A stretch of DNA of 10,450 nucleotides from Candidatus Shapirobacteria bacterium CG09_land_8_20_14_0_10_38_17 (GTDB lineage: Bacteria > Patescibacteriota > Microgenomatia > 0-14-0-10-38-17): contig PEZH01000015.1 in NCBI GenBank assembly GCA_002774085.1, forward strand, positions 1 through 10,450, read 5' to 3'. The notes beneath the pieces were generated by a model, which was not told the DNA's origin, ran no database searches, and worked only from the letters and a program-made list of their open reading frames with translations. Position numbers and translations under genes: made by a program. Of the stretch, positions 5,590 to 10,450 are shown in pieces. Numbering within the stretch: the stretch's first letter is position 1; each line of letters begins with the position of its first letter.

Positions 5590-5662
5590 GTCCCTGTAGC
5601 TTAATGGATAGAGCAACTCCCTTCTAAGGAGTAGGTTAGAGGTTCGAATCCTCTCAGGGACA
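5590..5662 (+). tRNA. tRNA-Arg (anticodon TCT)
   Basis: The 73-nt cloverleaf is complete: acceptor GTCCCTG/CAGGGAC, a D-arm GCTT/GAGC with one G-T pair, anticodon stem ACTCC/GGAGT with loop CTTCTAA (anticodon TCT, decoding AGA/AGG), and T-arm AGAGG-TTCGAAT-CCTCT. The discriminator base is A. CCA is not encoded, so a CCA-adding enzyme is needed. It is the first of three tRNA genes on the same strand. Confidence 0.96.
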
Positions 5663-5920
5663 CAAGAATAAACTAATTAAAAATTAAAAGTAAAAAGTTA
5701 AAAGTAAAGAGAAATTAAGGAATTATCCTGCCATAGGCGGGATTCAGAATCTGTTTGTAATTTGGGATTTGTAATTTGAAACTTATTTGGGATTTATAAT
5801 TTGAAATTTGGAATTTTTAATTTAAAGGACCGATTCTGACTTTCGTCAGAATGACAAGTTTTAATAATTTGTTTTCGCCTTTCAATTTTTGATTTTTAAC
5901 TTTGGATTTTTAACTTTTTC
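5663..5920. repeat. Low-complexity and hairpin repeats between tRNA-Arg and the tRNA-Lys relic
   Basis: The stretch is built from AT-rich words such as AAAAGTTAAAAGTAAAG (near 5695-5710) and GTAATTTG/GAAATTTGG (5755-5825). It also contains CCTGCC-ATA-GGCGGG and GATTC-A-GAATC near 5730-5752, and ATTCTGAC-TTTC-GTCAGAAT (5833-5852). The 21-base word at 5771-5791 recurs at 6405-6425 with one difference. No gene and no clear promoter for the following tRNA copy are visible. Confidence 0.7.
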
Positions 5921-5972
5921 GCACCCATAGCTCAGTTGGCAGATCCGCCAGCCGGCGGACTCTTAAGCGGCA
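5921..5972 (+). pseudogene. Broken 5' copy of tRNA-Lys
   Basis: The first 23 bases match the intact tRNA-Lys at 6231-6253. A rearranged stretch with a TCCGCC-AGCC-GGCGGA palindrome (5944-5959) follows. CTCTTAAGCGGCA (5960-5972), which is the anticodon loop and 3' anticodon stem, matches again. The D-stem is disrupted, and the variable loop, T-arm and 3' acceptor strand are missing, so no tRNA can form. It lies 8 bases upstream of a GIY-YIG nuclease gene. The most likely origin is the original 5' part of the tRNA gene, separated from its 3' part by an inserted element. Confidence 0.88.
5944..5959. repeat. TCCGCC/GGCGGA palindrome within the tRNA-Lys relic
   Basis: TCCGCC (5944-5949) and GGCGGA (5954-5959) form a 6-bp stem around AGCC. 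The first arm coincides with the TCCGCC of the tRNA anticodon stem. The extra 11 bases (5950-5960) and the loss of AGC relative to the intact tRNA break the D-stem. A close relative lies at 2596-2609. Confidence 0.75.
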
Positions 5973-5980
5973 AAACAGAA

Positions 5981-6268
5981 ATGTATTATGTTTATGTTAT
6001 AAAAAGTCAGTCTAGTGGTAAAATTTATATCGGCCAAACCAGCGATTTAGAAAAAAGGCTTAAAAGACATAATAAAATTATTAACATCAAAAAAACAAGT
6101 TACACCTATAAAAACAAAGGACCCTGGATTTTAGTTTACAAAGAAATATTTTCTGAACGAAAAGACGCCACTAAAAGAGAAAAACAATTAAAAAGCGCCC
6201 AAGGAAGAAAGTTTATTAAAGAATATATCTGCACCCATAGCTCAGTTGGCAGAGCATCCGCCTCTTAA
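5981..6268 (+). CDS. GIY-YIG endonuclease running into tRNA-Lys
   Basis: This 95-residue single-domain GIY-YIG nuclease belongs to a superfamily that cuts DNA with one active site and one metal ion. YYVYVIKS (2-9) is the GIY strand and IYIGQT (15-20) the YIG strand. Arg26 in LEKRLKRHN and the metal-binding Glu67 in TKREKQLKS are present, so it should be catalytically competent. The domain would normally end at about FIKEYI (residue 83). Residues 84-95 (CTHSSVGRASAS) are encoded by the first part of the intact tRNA-Lys, and the TAA stop (6266-6268) lies in its anticodon loop. I chose the ATG at 5981. An in-frame TTG at 5936 would add 15 residues encoded by the tRNA relic, which look non-functional. 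Cleavage specificity is not visible in sequence. The flanking tRNA copies suggest a homing or element-mobilising role targeting this tRNA. Confidence 0.88.
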   Translation: MYYVYVIKSQSSGKIYIGQTSDLEKRLKRHNKIINIKKTSYTYKNKGPWILVYKEIFSERKDATKREKQLKSAQGRKFIKEYICTHSSVGRASAS

Positions 6269-6303
6269 GCGGCAGGTCGAGAGTTCGAATCTCTCTGGGT
6301 GCA
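6231..6303 (+). tRNA. tRNA-Lys (anticodon CTT)
   Basis: The 73-nt cloverleaf has acceptor GCACCCA/TGGGTGC, D-arm GCTC/GAGC, anticodon loop CTCTTAA (anticodon CTT, decoding AAG), and T-arm GAGAG-TTCGAAT-CTCTC. The discriminator is A and CCA is not encoded. The anticodon stem has four good pairs, and the outermost position (27-43) is a T-C mismatch. The first 38 bases overlap the 3' end of the GIY-YIG gene. I see no promoter right in front of it, so it probably relies on transcription entering through the nuclease gene. Confidence 0.95.
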
Positions 6304-6457
6304 CAAAATTAGTCATTGGTTGATAGTCTTTGGTTGTTAGAATAAAATAAAAACAGAAGGCATGTTATTTTAACTTTTAACTTTTAACTTTTATTTTAAA
6401 TTTTGTAATTTGAAATTTATTTGGGTTTTGAAATTTGTAATTTGAGATTTATTTTCC
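6304..6457. repeat. AT-rich repeats between tRNA-Lys and tRNA-His
   Basis: AACTTTT is repeated in tandem near 6371-6392. It is the reverse complement of the AAAAGTT words at 5695-5710 and 10160-10220. GTAATTTGAAATTTATTTGGG (6405-6425) repeats the word at 5771-5791 with one change. Nothing else is seen here, and no clear promoter for tRNA-His. Confidence 0.65.
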
Positions 6458-6530
6458 GGTGGCTGTAGCTCAATGGCAGAGCGTCTGCTTGTGGAGCAGG
6501 ATGTTGCCGGTCCGAGCCCGGTCAGCCACC
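6458..6530 (+). tRNA. tRNA-His (anticodon GTG)
   Basis: The gene includes the extra 5' G (6458) that pairs with C73 (6530), the identity element of tRNA-His. Acceptor is GTGGCTG/CAGCCAC, D-arm GCTC/GAGC, anticodon stem TCTGC/GCAGG with loop TTGTGGA (anticodon GTG), and T-stem GCCGG/CCGGT. The T-loop reads TCCGAGC, with C at position 55 where U (pseudouridine) is nearly universal. CCA is not encoded. Confidence 0.94.
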
Positions 6531-6547
6531 CTCACAAGGCAAAGTCA

Positions 6548-6574
6548 TTGACAAAAACCAATTAAAACTATAAA
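6548..6574 (+). promoter_or_regulatory. Candidate promoter of the thioredoxin-fold gene
   Basis: A perfect TTGACA (6548-6553) is followed by TATAAA (6569-6574) after 15 bases, a short spacer. The start codon is 9 bases beyond the -10 box, so the transcript would be leaderless or nearly so. No Shine-Dalgarno sequence is present. Confidence 0.5.
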
Positions 6575-6583
6575 CTCTTTACT

Positions 6584-7618
6584 ATGATTACTAAAAAGGA
6601 AAAGAATAAAAAATTTAAAATCACCAAAATCTTTAAGAAAGCTTCCTTAAAATTTTTGCTGATTTTTATAGCAGGGCTATTTACTGTTCCTGCCATTGCC
6701 TATTTCGCCAAGGAAATAAAAATTGGCCACTTAGCATTTTCTTTTACTAAAAATCGTCTTTCCCAAAATGAAGCCGCTCAAAAATCCCAAGACTTTATCG
6801 GCCAAACAATTTTAGATGGCCAAGACGTAAAAATTAGTGATGTTAAAGATGAAGGGAATATTTTAAGCTTTAAAATAGAAGTTCCCGATCAGGGCACTTT
6901 TACCTCTTATATCACCAAAGACGGCCGCTTTATTTTCCCTAGCGGATATGATTTACCTAAAATTCAGGCAGAACAGGAAAAACAAGCTCAACCCAGTCCG
7001 GCCACCGCAATTCCCCAATCCGATCAACCCACCGCTCTCCTTTTTATAATGAGCTTCTGTCCCTATGGCAACCAAGCCGAAGAGGGAATAGCTCCCGCTG
7101 TTTCTTTACTTAAAGAAAATATCACCGTTGAGCCCCATTATGTGATCTATAGTGATTATGCTTCCGGCTACCCTGACTATTGTCTTGATAAAGAAAATAA
7201 ATATTGTTCAATGCATGGTGTTAGTGAGGTCAATCAAGATGTTCGCGAACTTTGCGTTTACAAATATCAACCGGAAAAATACTGGCAATTTATCCAACAA
7301 ATTAATAAGGATTGCACTGCAGAAAATGTTGACACTTGCTGGACAAAATCAGCTAAAACTACCGGGGTAAACACTAACAAAATATCTCAATGTCAAAAAG
7401 CTGAAGCTTACTCATTATTAGCCAAGGAAGTAGACCTAAATAAAAAATATAATGTCCAGGGATCGCCAGATCTTTTAATTAATGAAACCCAATACCAAGG
7501 CGGCCGCAACCCGGAAGATTATAAAAATGCTCTTTGTTCAGCCTTCAGTAGTAAGCCGGAAGAATGCACTACTGTTTTAGGAGAAACAACCAATAATGCC
7601 TCCGGATCTTGCAATTAG
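6584..7618 (+). CDS. Membrane-anchored thioredoxin-fold protein with a CPYG site
   Basis: This 344-residue protein has a lysine-rich N-terminus and a membrane segment (about 22-42), placing the rest outside the cytoplasm. A small domain (about 58-124), including VPDQGTFTSYITKDGRFIFPSG in two strands, is followed by a P/Q-rich linker (131-149). The thioredoxin-like domain runs from about 150 to 322. Its active-site region is FIMSFCPYGNQAEEG, where Cys159 is followed by PYG, so the second Cys of the usual CPYC motif is Gly. The cis-proline loop is GSPDLLIN (293-300). There are ten cysteines (159, 200, 208, 224, 244, 252, 270, 318, 328, 343), suggesting disulphides or a relay through distal thiols. 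The family (DsbA/GILT-like, thiol-disulphide exchange) is inferred from the fold. The exact reaction and partner are unknown. It is transcribed alone and converges on the GTPase gene 15 bases away. Confidence 0.82.
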   Translation: MITKKEKNKKFKITKIFKKASLKFLLIFIAGLFTVPAIAYFAKEIKIGHLAFSFTKNRLSQNEAAQKSQDFIGQTILDGQDVKISDVKDEGNILSFKIEVPDQGTFTSYITKDGRFIFPSGYDLPKIQAEQEKQAQPSPATAIPQSDQPTALLFIMSFCPYGNQAEEGIAPAVSLLKENITVEPHYVIYSDYASGYPDYCLDKENKYCSMHGVSEVNQDVRELCVYKYQPEKYWQFIQQINKDCTAENVDTCWTKSAKTTGVNTNKISQCQKAEAYSLLAKEVDLNKKYNVQGSPDLLINETQYQGGRNPEDYKNALCSAFSSKPEECTTVLGETTNNASGSCN

Positions 7619-7620
7619 TC

Positions 7621-7643
7621 TTCTTTTTATTTATTAAAAAGAA
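7621..7643. terminator. AT-rich hairpin between convergent genes
   Basis: TTCTTTTTA (7621-7629) pairs with TAAAAAGAA (7635-7643) around a 5-base loop in the gap between the thioredoxin-fold and GTPase genes. The GTPase stop codon (7634-7636) lies in it. The symmetric A/T arms could serve both directions, but the stem has only one G-C pair per arm. Confidence 0.3.
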
Positions 7644-8731
7644 ACAATATCTTCCTCTTCTAAAATATGATTCATTCCCACTAACTGTCCCGGATATTTT
7701 ACCGATTTTCCCCAAACACGAGCGCCCTTTTGATTTGTTAAAACTCTACCGATTTTTTCTGCCACACCAGCAACATTAACTCCCTCCTTCATAATTAATG
7801 GTTCATTAAAACCTATTTTACCATTCTTTGGTTTTAAAAATATCCTTATCAAAGCTAATTTTTTAAAAATCTCTTTTTTAAGATTATCTATTCCTTTTCC
7901 TGTTCGAGGGCTGACTAAAAGAGCTTGAGGTAATTTCCTTTTAATTATCTCTACTTCATCAGGATGTAGTAAATCGCTTTTACCTATTATAGTGATACTG
8001 GGAACATAAACCCGATTATCTAATAAAACATCAATAAACTCCTCTTGTGTAATATTTTTTCCCTTAATAAAAATCTCGGCATTTTTCAACCCTAATTCCT
8101 CGGCAATTCCTACCGCTACCCGACTACTAAAATCTTTCATCGCCTGACTATTTTTAATCAAAATCCCCCCCTTACTCTTTTTATTAACAATCACCGCCGG
8201 TTTTTCCTTATTTACCTTGATAGCGGCATCTTCCAACTCTTTTAATATCGTTTCCTGCTGACCAAAGCCTTTATAGTCAATTAATAAAATAATTAAATCA
8301 GCCGTTCTTACCACGGAAAGAACTTCTTTCCCTCTGCCTCTCCCTTTTGCCGCTCCCAAAATTAATCCCGGTACATCTAAAATTTGGATCTTTGCCCCTT
8401 GATAGCTCATCATTCCCGGGACAACTCCTATGGTAGTAAACGGATAGCTACCTATTTTAGATTGAGCCTTAGCAAGAATATTTAAAAGAGTTGATTTCCC
8501 CACCGAAGGGAAGCCTACTAAAACCACCGTCGCATCACCACTTTTAGGAATAGCATAACCGCCGCCACCACCCCGACCCCCTCGCAACCTCTCTTGTAAT
8601 AGCTGATCCTCTAAACAAGCAATCCGTGCCCGCAAACGACCAATATGATGCTCCGTTCCTTTATGATAGGGAATGGTAATAATCTCTTGGCGAATTTTAC
8701 CAATTTGATCAACAATTTTCTGATTAACCAT
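7634..8731 (-). CDS. DRG-type GTPase of the OBG/DRG family with TGS domain
   Basis: This 365-residue GTPase has the domain order of the DRG/Rbg group, typical of archaea and eukaryotes. An N-terminal helical region with a conserved TEHHIGRLRARIACLEDQL (26-44) is followed by a glycine-rich stretch (51-58) and the G domain. G1 is GFPSVGKST (73-81), G2 includes T100, and G3 is DVPG (119-122). The family's glycine-rich loop AAKGRGRGKEV follows. G4 reads GKSD (250-253) in place of NKxD, and G5 is around SPRTGKG (274-280). A TGS domain (about 292-365) ends with ARVWGKSVKYPGQLVGMNHIL, close to the DRG consensus. It is cytoplasmic. DRG proteins associate with ribosomes and translation factors, so a translation-related role is likely. 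The ATG at 8731 has no ribosome binding site. The gene is divergent from the glycoside hydrolase gene with 33 bases between starts. Confidence 0.92.
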   Translation of the reverse strand: MVNQKIVDQIGKIRQEIITIPYHKGTEHHIGRLRARIACLEDQLLQERLRGGRGGGGGYAIPKSGDATVVLVGFPSVGKSTLLNILAKAQSKIGSYPFTTIGVVPGMMSYQGAKIQILDVPGLILGAAKGRGRGKEVLSVVRTADLIILLIDYKGFGQQETILKELEDAAIKVNKEKPAVIVNKKSKGGILIKNSQAMKDFSSRVAVGIAEELGLKNAEIFIKGKNITQEEFIDVLLDNRVYVPSITIIGKSDLLHPDEVEIIKRKLPQALLVSPRTGKGIDNLKKEIFKKLALIRIFLKPKNGKIGFNEPLIMKEGVNVAGVAEKIGRVLTNQKGARVWGKSVKYPGQLVGMNHILEEEDIVSF

Positions 8732-8735
8732 TAGC

Positions 8736-8744
8736 TGATATAAT
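8736..8744 (+). promoter_or_regulatory. Extended -10 promoter of the glycoside hydrolase gene
   Basis: TGATATAAT (8736-8744) is a perfect extended -10 box (TG, one base, TATAAT), which can work without a good -35 box. The -35 position holds only TTTTCT (8716-8721). The ATG at 8765 is 20 bases further on. The box lies 5 bases outside the divergent GTPase gene. Confidence 0.6.
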
Positions 8745-8764
8745 AAATAGTAAGTAGAACATAT

Positions 8765-10162
8765 ATGAAAAAAACAACTTTTATCCTTGCTCTTATTTTA
8801 TCATTACTCGCTTCTGCCCTTCCTGTTGCTGCCCAAGAAACTAATCAATTTGGCATTCATATTTTGGAGCCCAATGAAATTAACCAAGCTGCAGATTTAA
8901 TTAACAGTAATGGCGGCGATTGGGGCTTTGTAACTATTGTTATTCGCGATGACGATCAAAATCCCCAAAAATGGCAAAGCTTTTTTGATCAATGCCGGCA
9001 ACAACACTTAGTTCCTCTTGTCCGCTTAGCCACCCACAACGAAAACGAATCTTGGGCAGCACCTAAAAAAGAGAATATCGACCGTTGGGTAAATTTTTTA
9101 AACAATCTTAACTGGCCAGTTAAAAAACGATATGTGATTATCTTTAATGAACCCAATCATACCAAAGAATGGGGCAAAGAAATAAACCCTCAAGAATACA
9201 CCCAAATCCTGGCAGAATTTATTAAAGAACTAAAGCAAAAGAACGAAAACTTCCAAATCCTCTCCGCCGGTTTTGACTTGGCCGCCCCCAATTCTAAAAC
9301 AACTATGGATGCCTACTATTTTTGGCAAGAAATGAATCGGGAAATTCCGGGAATTTTTAACCAATTAGACGGTTGGGCTTCTCATTCTTACCCCAACCAT
9401 GGCTTTATAGGGAAACCCAATGAAATCGGTCGCACCAGCATCCGTGGCTACCAATGGGAACTATCTATTCTTAAAAATTATTTTGGAATAAAAAAGGAAT
9501 TACCTGTTTTTATCACCGAAACCGGCTGGCCGCATAATAGTCCAAAGTCAAAAGTTCAAAGTCCAAAATACTACGACCCAGAAATTACTGCTCAATATAT
9601 TGAAGTAGCCTACAAAAATGTTTGGCTGAAAGATAAAAGAATAATCGCCGTTACCCCCTTTACTCTTAATTATCACGCCGAGCCATTAAGTGTTTTTTCT
9701 TGGATAGACAGCAACGGTCAGCCTCATCCTCAATACGAACGAATAAAAAATTTACCCAAAAAATCATGGTGGCCCCAACAGGAAGAAAAATGGGAAATTA
9801 TGAATATAAAATATCCTCAATTTATGCCGATAAACTCTAAATATCAAGGAGAAATAATATTAAAAAACACCGGGCAATCAATTTGGGGAGAAAAAATCTT
9901 TTCTTTTCCTTCCAACTCACCTGCCATCACCGATCTAAAATTGCCAAAAGATATAAGGATTAATCCAGGAGAGATATACCAATTCGAATTCGCCATTCAA
10001 GGCCCAAACATGCCGAAAGAAATCCATCTTTCCTGGGAAAATATAGACCAAAACATAAATATTGTTTGTTTTAACCCTGTCAATATTAGTTCTTACAAAA
10101 CTAACTTTTTCCAAAAAATCATTTCCATCTTAAAGGTATGGTGGTATGATAAGATAAGTTAA
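8765..10162 (+). CDS. Secreted clan A-like glycoside hydrolase with a C-terminal beta domain
   Basis: This 465-residue protein starts with a signal peptide (1-23, likely cut after PVAA). The main domain (about 28-335) looks like a TIM-barrel glycoside hydrolase of clan A. The acid/base residue is Glu129 in IIFNEPN and the nucleophile is Glu252 in FITETGWP. Supporting barrel motifs include DGWASHSYPNH (202-212) and a late WIDSNG (313-318). The exact GH family is not clear; GH5, GH39 and similar groups share these motifs. A C-terminal region (about 345-435) with ILKNTGQSIWGE resembles an Ig-like domain of the NBR1 type. A final hydrophobic, basic tail (446-461) may touch the membrane. Residues 259-268 (SPKSKVQSPK) are encoded by a stretch nearly identical to the intergenic repeat after the gene. 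The stop codon lies in the same repeat family. Substrate is unknown, probably an external or cell-wall polysaccharide. Confidence 0.85.
   Translation: MKKTTFILALILSLLASALPVAAQETNQFGIHILEPNEINQAADLINSNGGDWGFVTIVIRDDDQNPQKWQSFFDQCRQQHLVPLVRLATHNENESWAAPKKENIDRWVNFLNNLNWPVKKRYVIIFNEPNHTKEWGKEINPQEYTQILAEFIKELKQKNENFQILSAGFDLAAPNSKTTMDAYYFWQEMNREIPGIFNQLDGWASHSYPNHGFIGKPNEIGRTSIRGYQWELSILKNYFGIKKELPVFITETGWPHNSPKSKVQSPKYYDPEITAQYIEVAYKNVWLKDKRIIAVTPFTLNYHAEPLSVFSWIDSNGQPHPQYERIKNLPKKSWWPQQEEKWEIMNIKYPQFMPINSKYQGEIILKNTGQSIWGEKIFSFPSNSPAITDLKLPKDIRINPGEIYQFEFAIQGPNMPKEIHLSWENIDQNINIVCFNPVNISSYKTNFFQKIISILKVWWYDKIS
9539..9568 (+). repeat. AAAGTCCAAAGT-type repeat inside the coding sequence
   Basis: Thirty bases built from AGTCCAAAG, TCAAAAGTT and CAAAGTCC words lie in frame within the glycoside hydrolase gene. 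Their first 24 bases match the intergenic sequence at 10164-10187 at 22 positions. They encode the polar insert at residues 259-268. Confidence 0.75.
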
Positions 10163-10231
10163 AAGTCCAAAGTTAAAAGTTAAAAGTAAAGAGAACAAAA
10201 ATACAGTTAAAAGTTAAAAGTCCAAAAGAAC

Positions 10232-10271
10232 ATTGTTAAATTGTTATATTGTTATATTGTTACATTGCTAA
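10232..10271. repeat. Tandem 8-bp repeat, five units
   Basis: Units read ATTGTTAA, ATTGTTAT, ATTGTTAT, ATTGTTAC and ATTGCTAA in direct succession. The last unit is the most diverged. It is non-coding and follows the glycoside hydrolase gene. Confidence 0.85.
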
Positions 10272-10284
10272 ATCATCGCCGTCA

Positions 10285-10317
10285 TTAGCCTCGCAAGGTG
10301 ACTCCTTGCGAGGCTAA
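10285..10317. repeat. 33-bp palindromic repeat, copy 2
   Basis: Identical to the copy at 4135-4167: 14-bp arms TTAGCCTCGCAAGG and CCTTGCGAGGCTAA around TGACT, plus one more shared A on the right. It is about 6.1 kb from copy 1 and lies in non-coding DNA here. Confidence 0.9.
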
Positions 10318-10450
10318 ACCTGTCATTTTTAATTTTTATTGAATTTTCCCCACCCAGGTTGGGATCCCGCTGTGGCGGGACAATTTTAAAATCCGTTAAT
10401 TCGTTAATAAATAATAATTCTCAATTAAAAACTTAAATCTCTCTTTTTAT

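Larger units (their letters stand above)
10163..10450. other. Right-end intergenic region with several repeats
   Basis: No gene is seen. From the left it contains AAAAGTT/AGTCCAAAGTT words (10160-10225), five tandem 8-base units of the type ATTGTTAN (10232-10271) and the second copy of the 33-bp palindrome (10285-10317). The small hairpins CCCA-GGT-TGGG (10353-10363) and TCCCGC-TGTG-GCGGGA (10365-10380) follow. The remainder is AT-rich. Confidence 0.7.

Noticed and set aside
5936..5980. TTG-start extension of the GIY-YIG protein (15 extra residues)
   Set aside because: The extension is encoded by the tRNA relic and its palindrome, adds nothing to the GIY-YIG domain, and the domain starts normally at the ATG at 5981.
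5921..6303. A group I intron or archaeal-type intron inside tRNA-Lys
   Set aside because: The downstream tRNA is complete by itself, so no splicing is needed, and the upstream copy lacks any 3' partner exon and has a disrupted D-stem.
7152..7370. 72-codon plus-strand open frame
   Set aside because: It is an out-of-frame shadow inside the well-supported thioredoxin-fold gene.
10232..10271. CRISPR array
   Set aside because: The units are 8 bp, directly joined and without spacers. It is a simple tandem repeat, and no cas gene is present.

Overview
The window is AT-rich and reads like a piece of a Candidate Phyla Radiation (Patescibacteria) genome, most likely of the Microgenomates type. That placement is inferred from several traits together: a DUF5667-type secreted protein, a DRG-type GTPase with a TGS domain, tRNA genes without an encoded CCA end, few Shine-Dalgarno sites, and many short palindromes and AT-rich low-complexity repeats between genes. 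TGA is used as a normal stop, which argues against the Gracilibacteria/Absconditabacteria code. No lineage marker gene is present, so the exact phylum is uncertain.

Layout. Positions 1-1680 hold two small minus-strand genes (DUF3175 and a Nudix hydrolase) separated by gene-poor DNA with hairpins and a 17-bp direct repeat. Positions 1678-2512 hold a DUF5667 secreted protein gene broken by an in-frame stop and a +1 frameshift. A GC-rich palindromic block with a plus-strand terminator follows (2591-2726). Next come a membrane-anchored alpha/beta hydrolase (2728-3717, minus), a 130-bp MITE-like element with 18-bp inverted termini (3741-3870), a perfect 20-bp palindrome (3952-3971), and an S41 peptidase-like protein (4164-5477, minus). 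In that protein a J-like domain sits where a PDZ domain is normally found, and the catalytic lysine position is tryptophan.

The centre (5590-6530) is a plus-strand tRNA cluster: Arg(TCT), Lys(CTT), His(GTG). The tRNA-Lys is preceded by a GIY-YIG endonuclease gene, which is itself preceded by a broken copy of the 5' part of the same tRNA. The nuclease reading frame runs into the intact tRNA and stops in its anticodon loop. This is best explained as a small tRNA-targeting element that restores the tRNA it enters, and it is the main find of the window.

The right side holds an extracytoplasmic thioredoxin-fold protein (6584-7618, plus), a convergent DRG-type GTPase (7634-8731, minus), and a divergently transcribed secreted glycoside hydrolase-like protein (8765-10162, plus), followed by repeats.

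There is no obvious multi-gene operon. Most genes stand alone with their own promoter, and several promoters place the -10 box only 9-14 bases from the start codon, which suggests leaderless transcripts. Four of the proteins (DUF5667, hydrolase, S41-like, thioredoxin-like) have an N-terminal signal or membrane anchor, as does the glycoside hydrolase, so cell-envelope functions dominate the protein-coding content.
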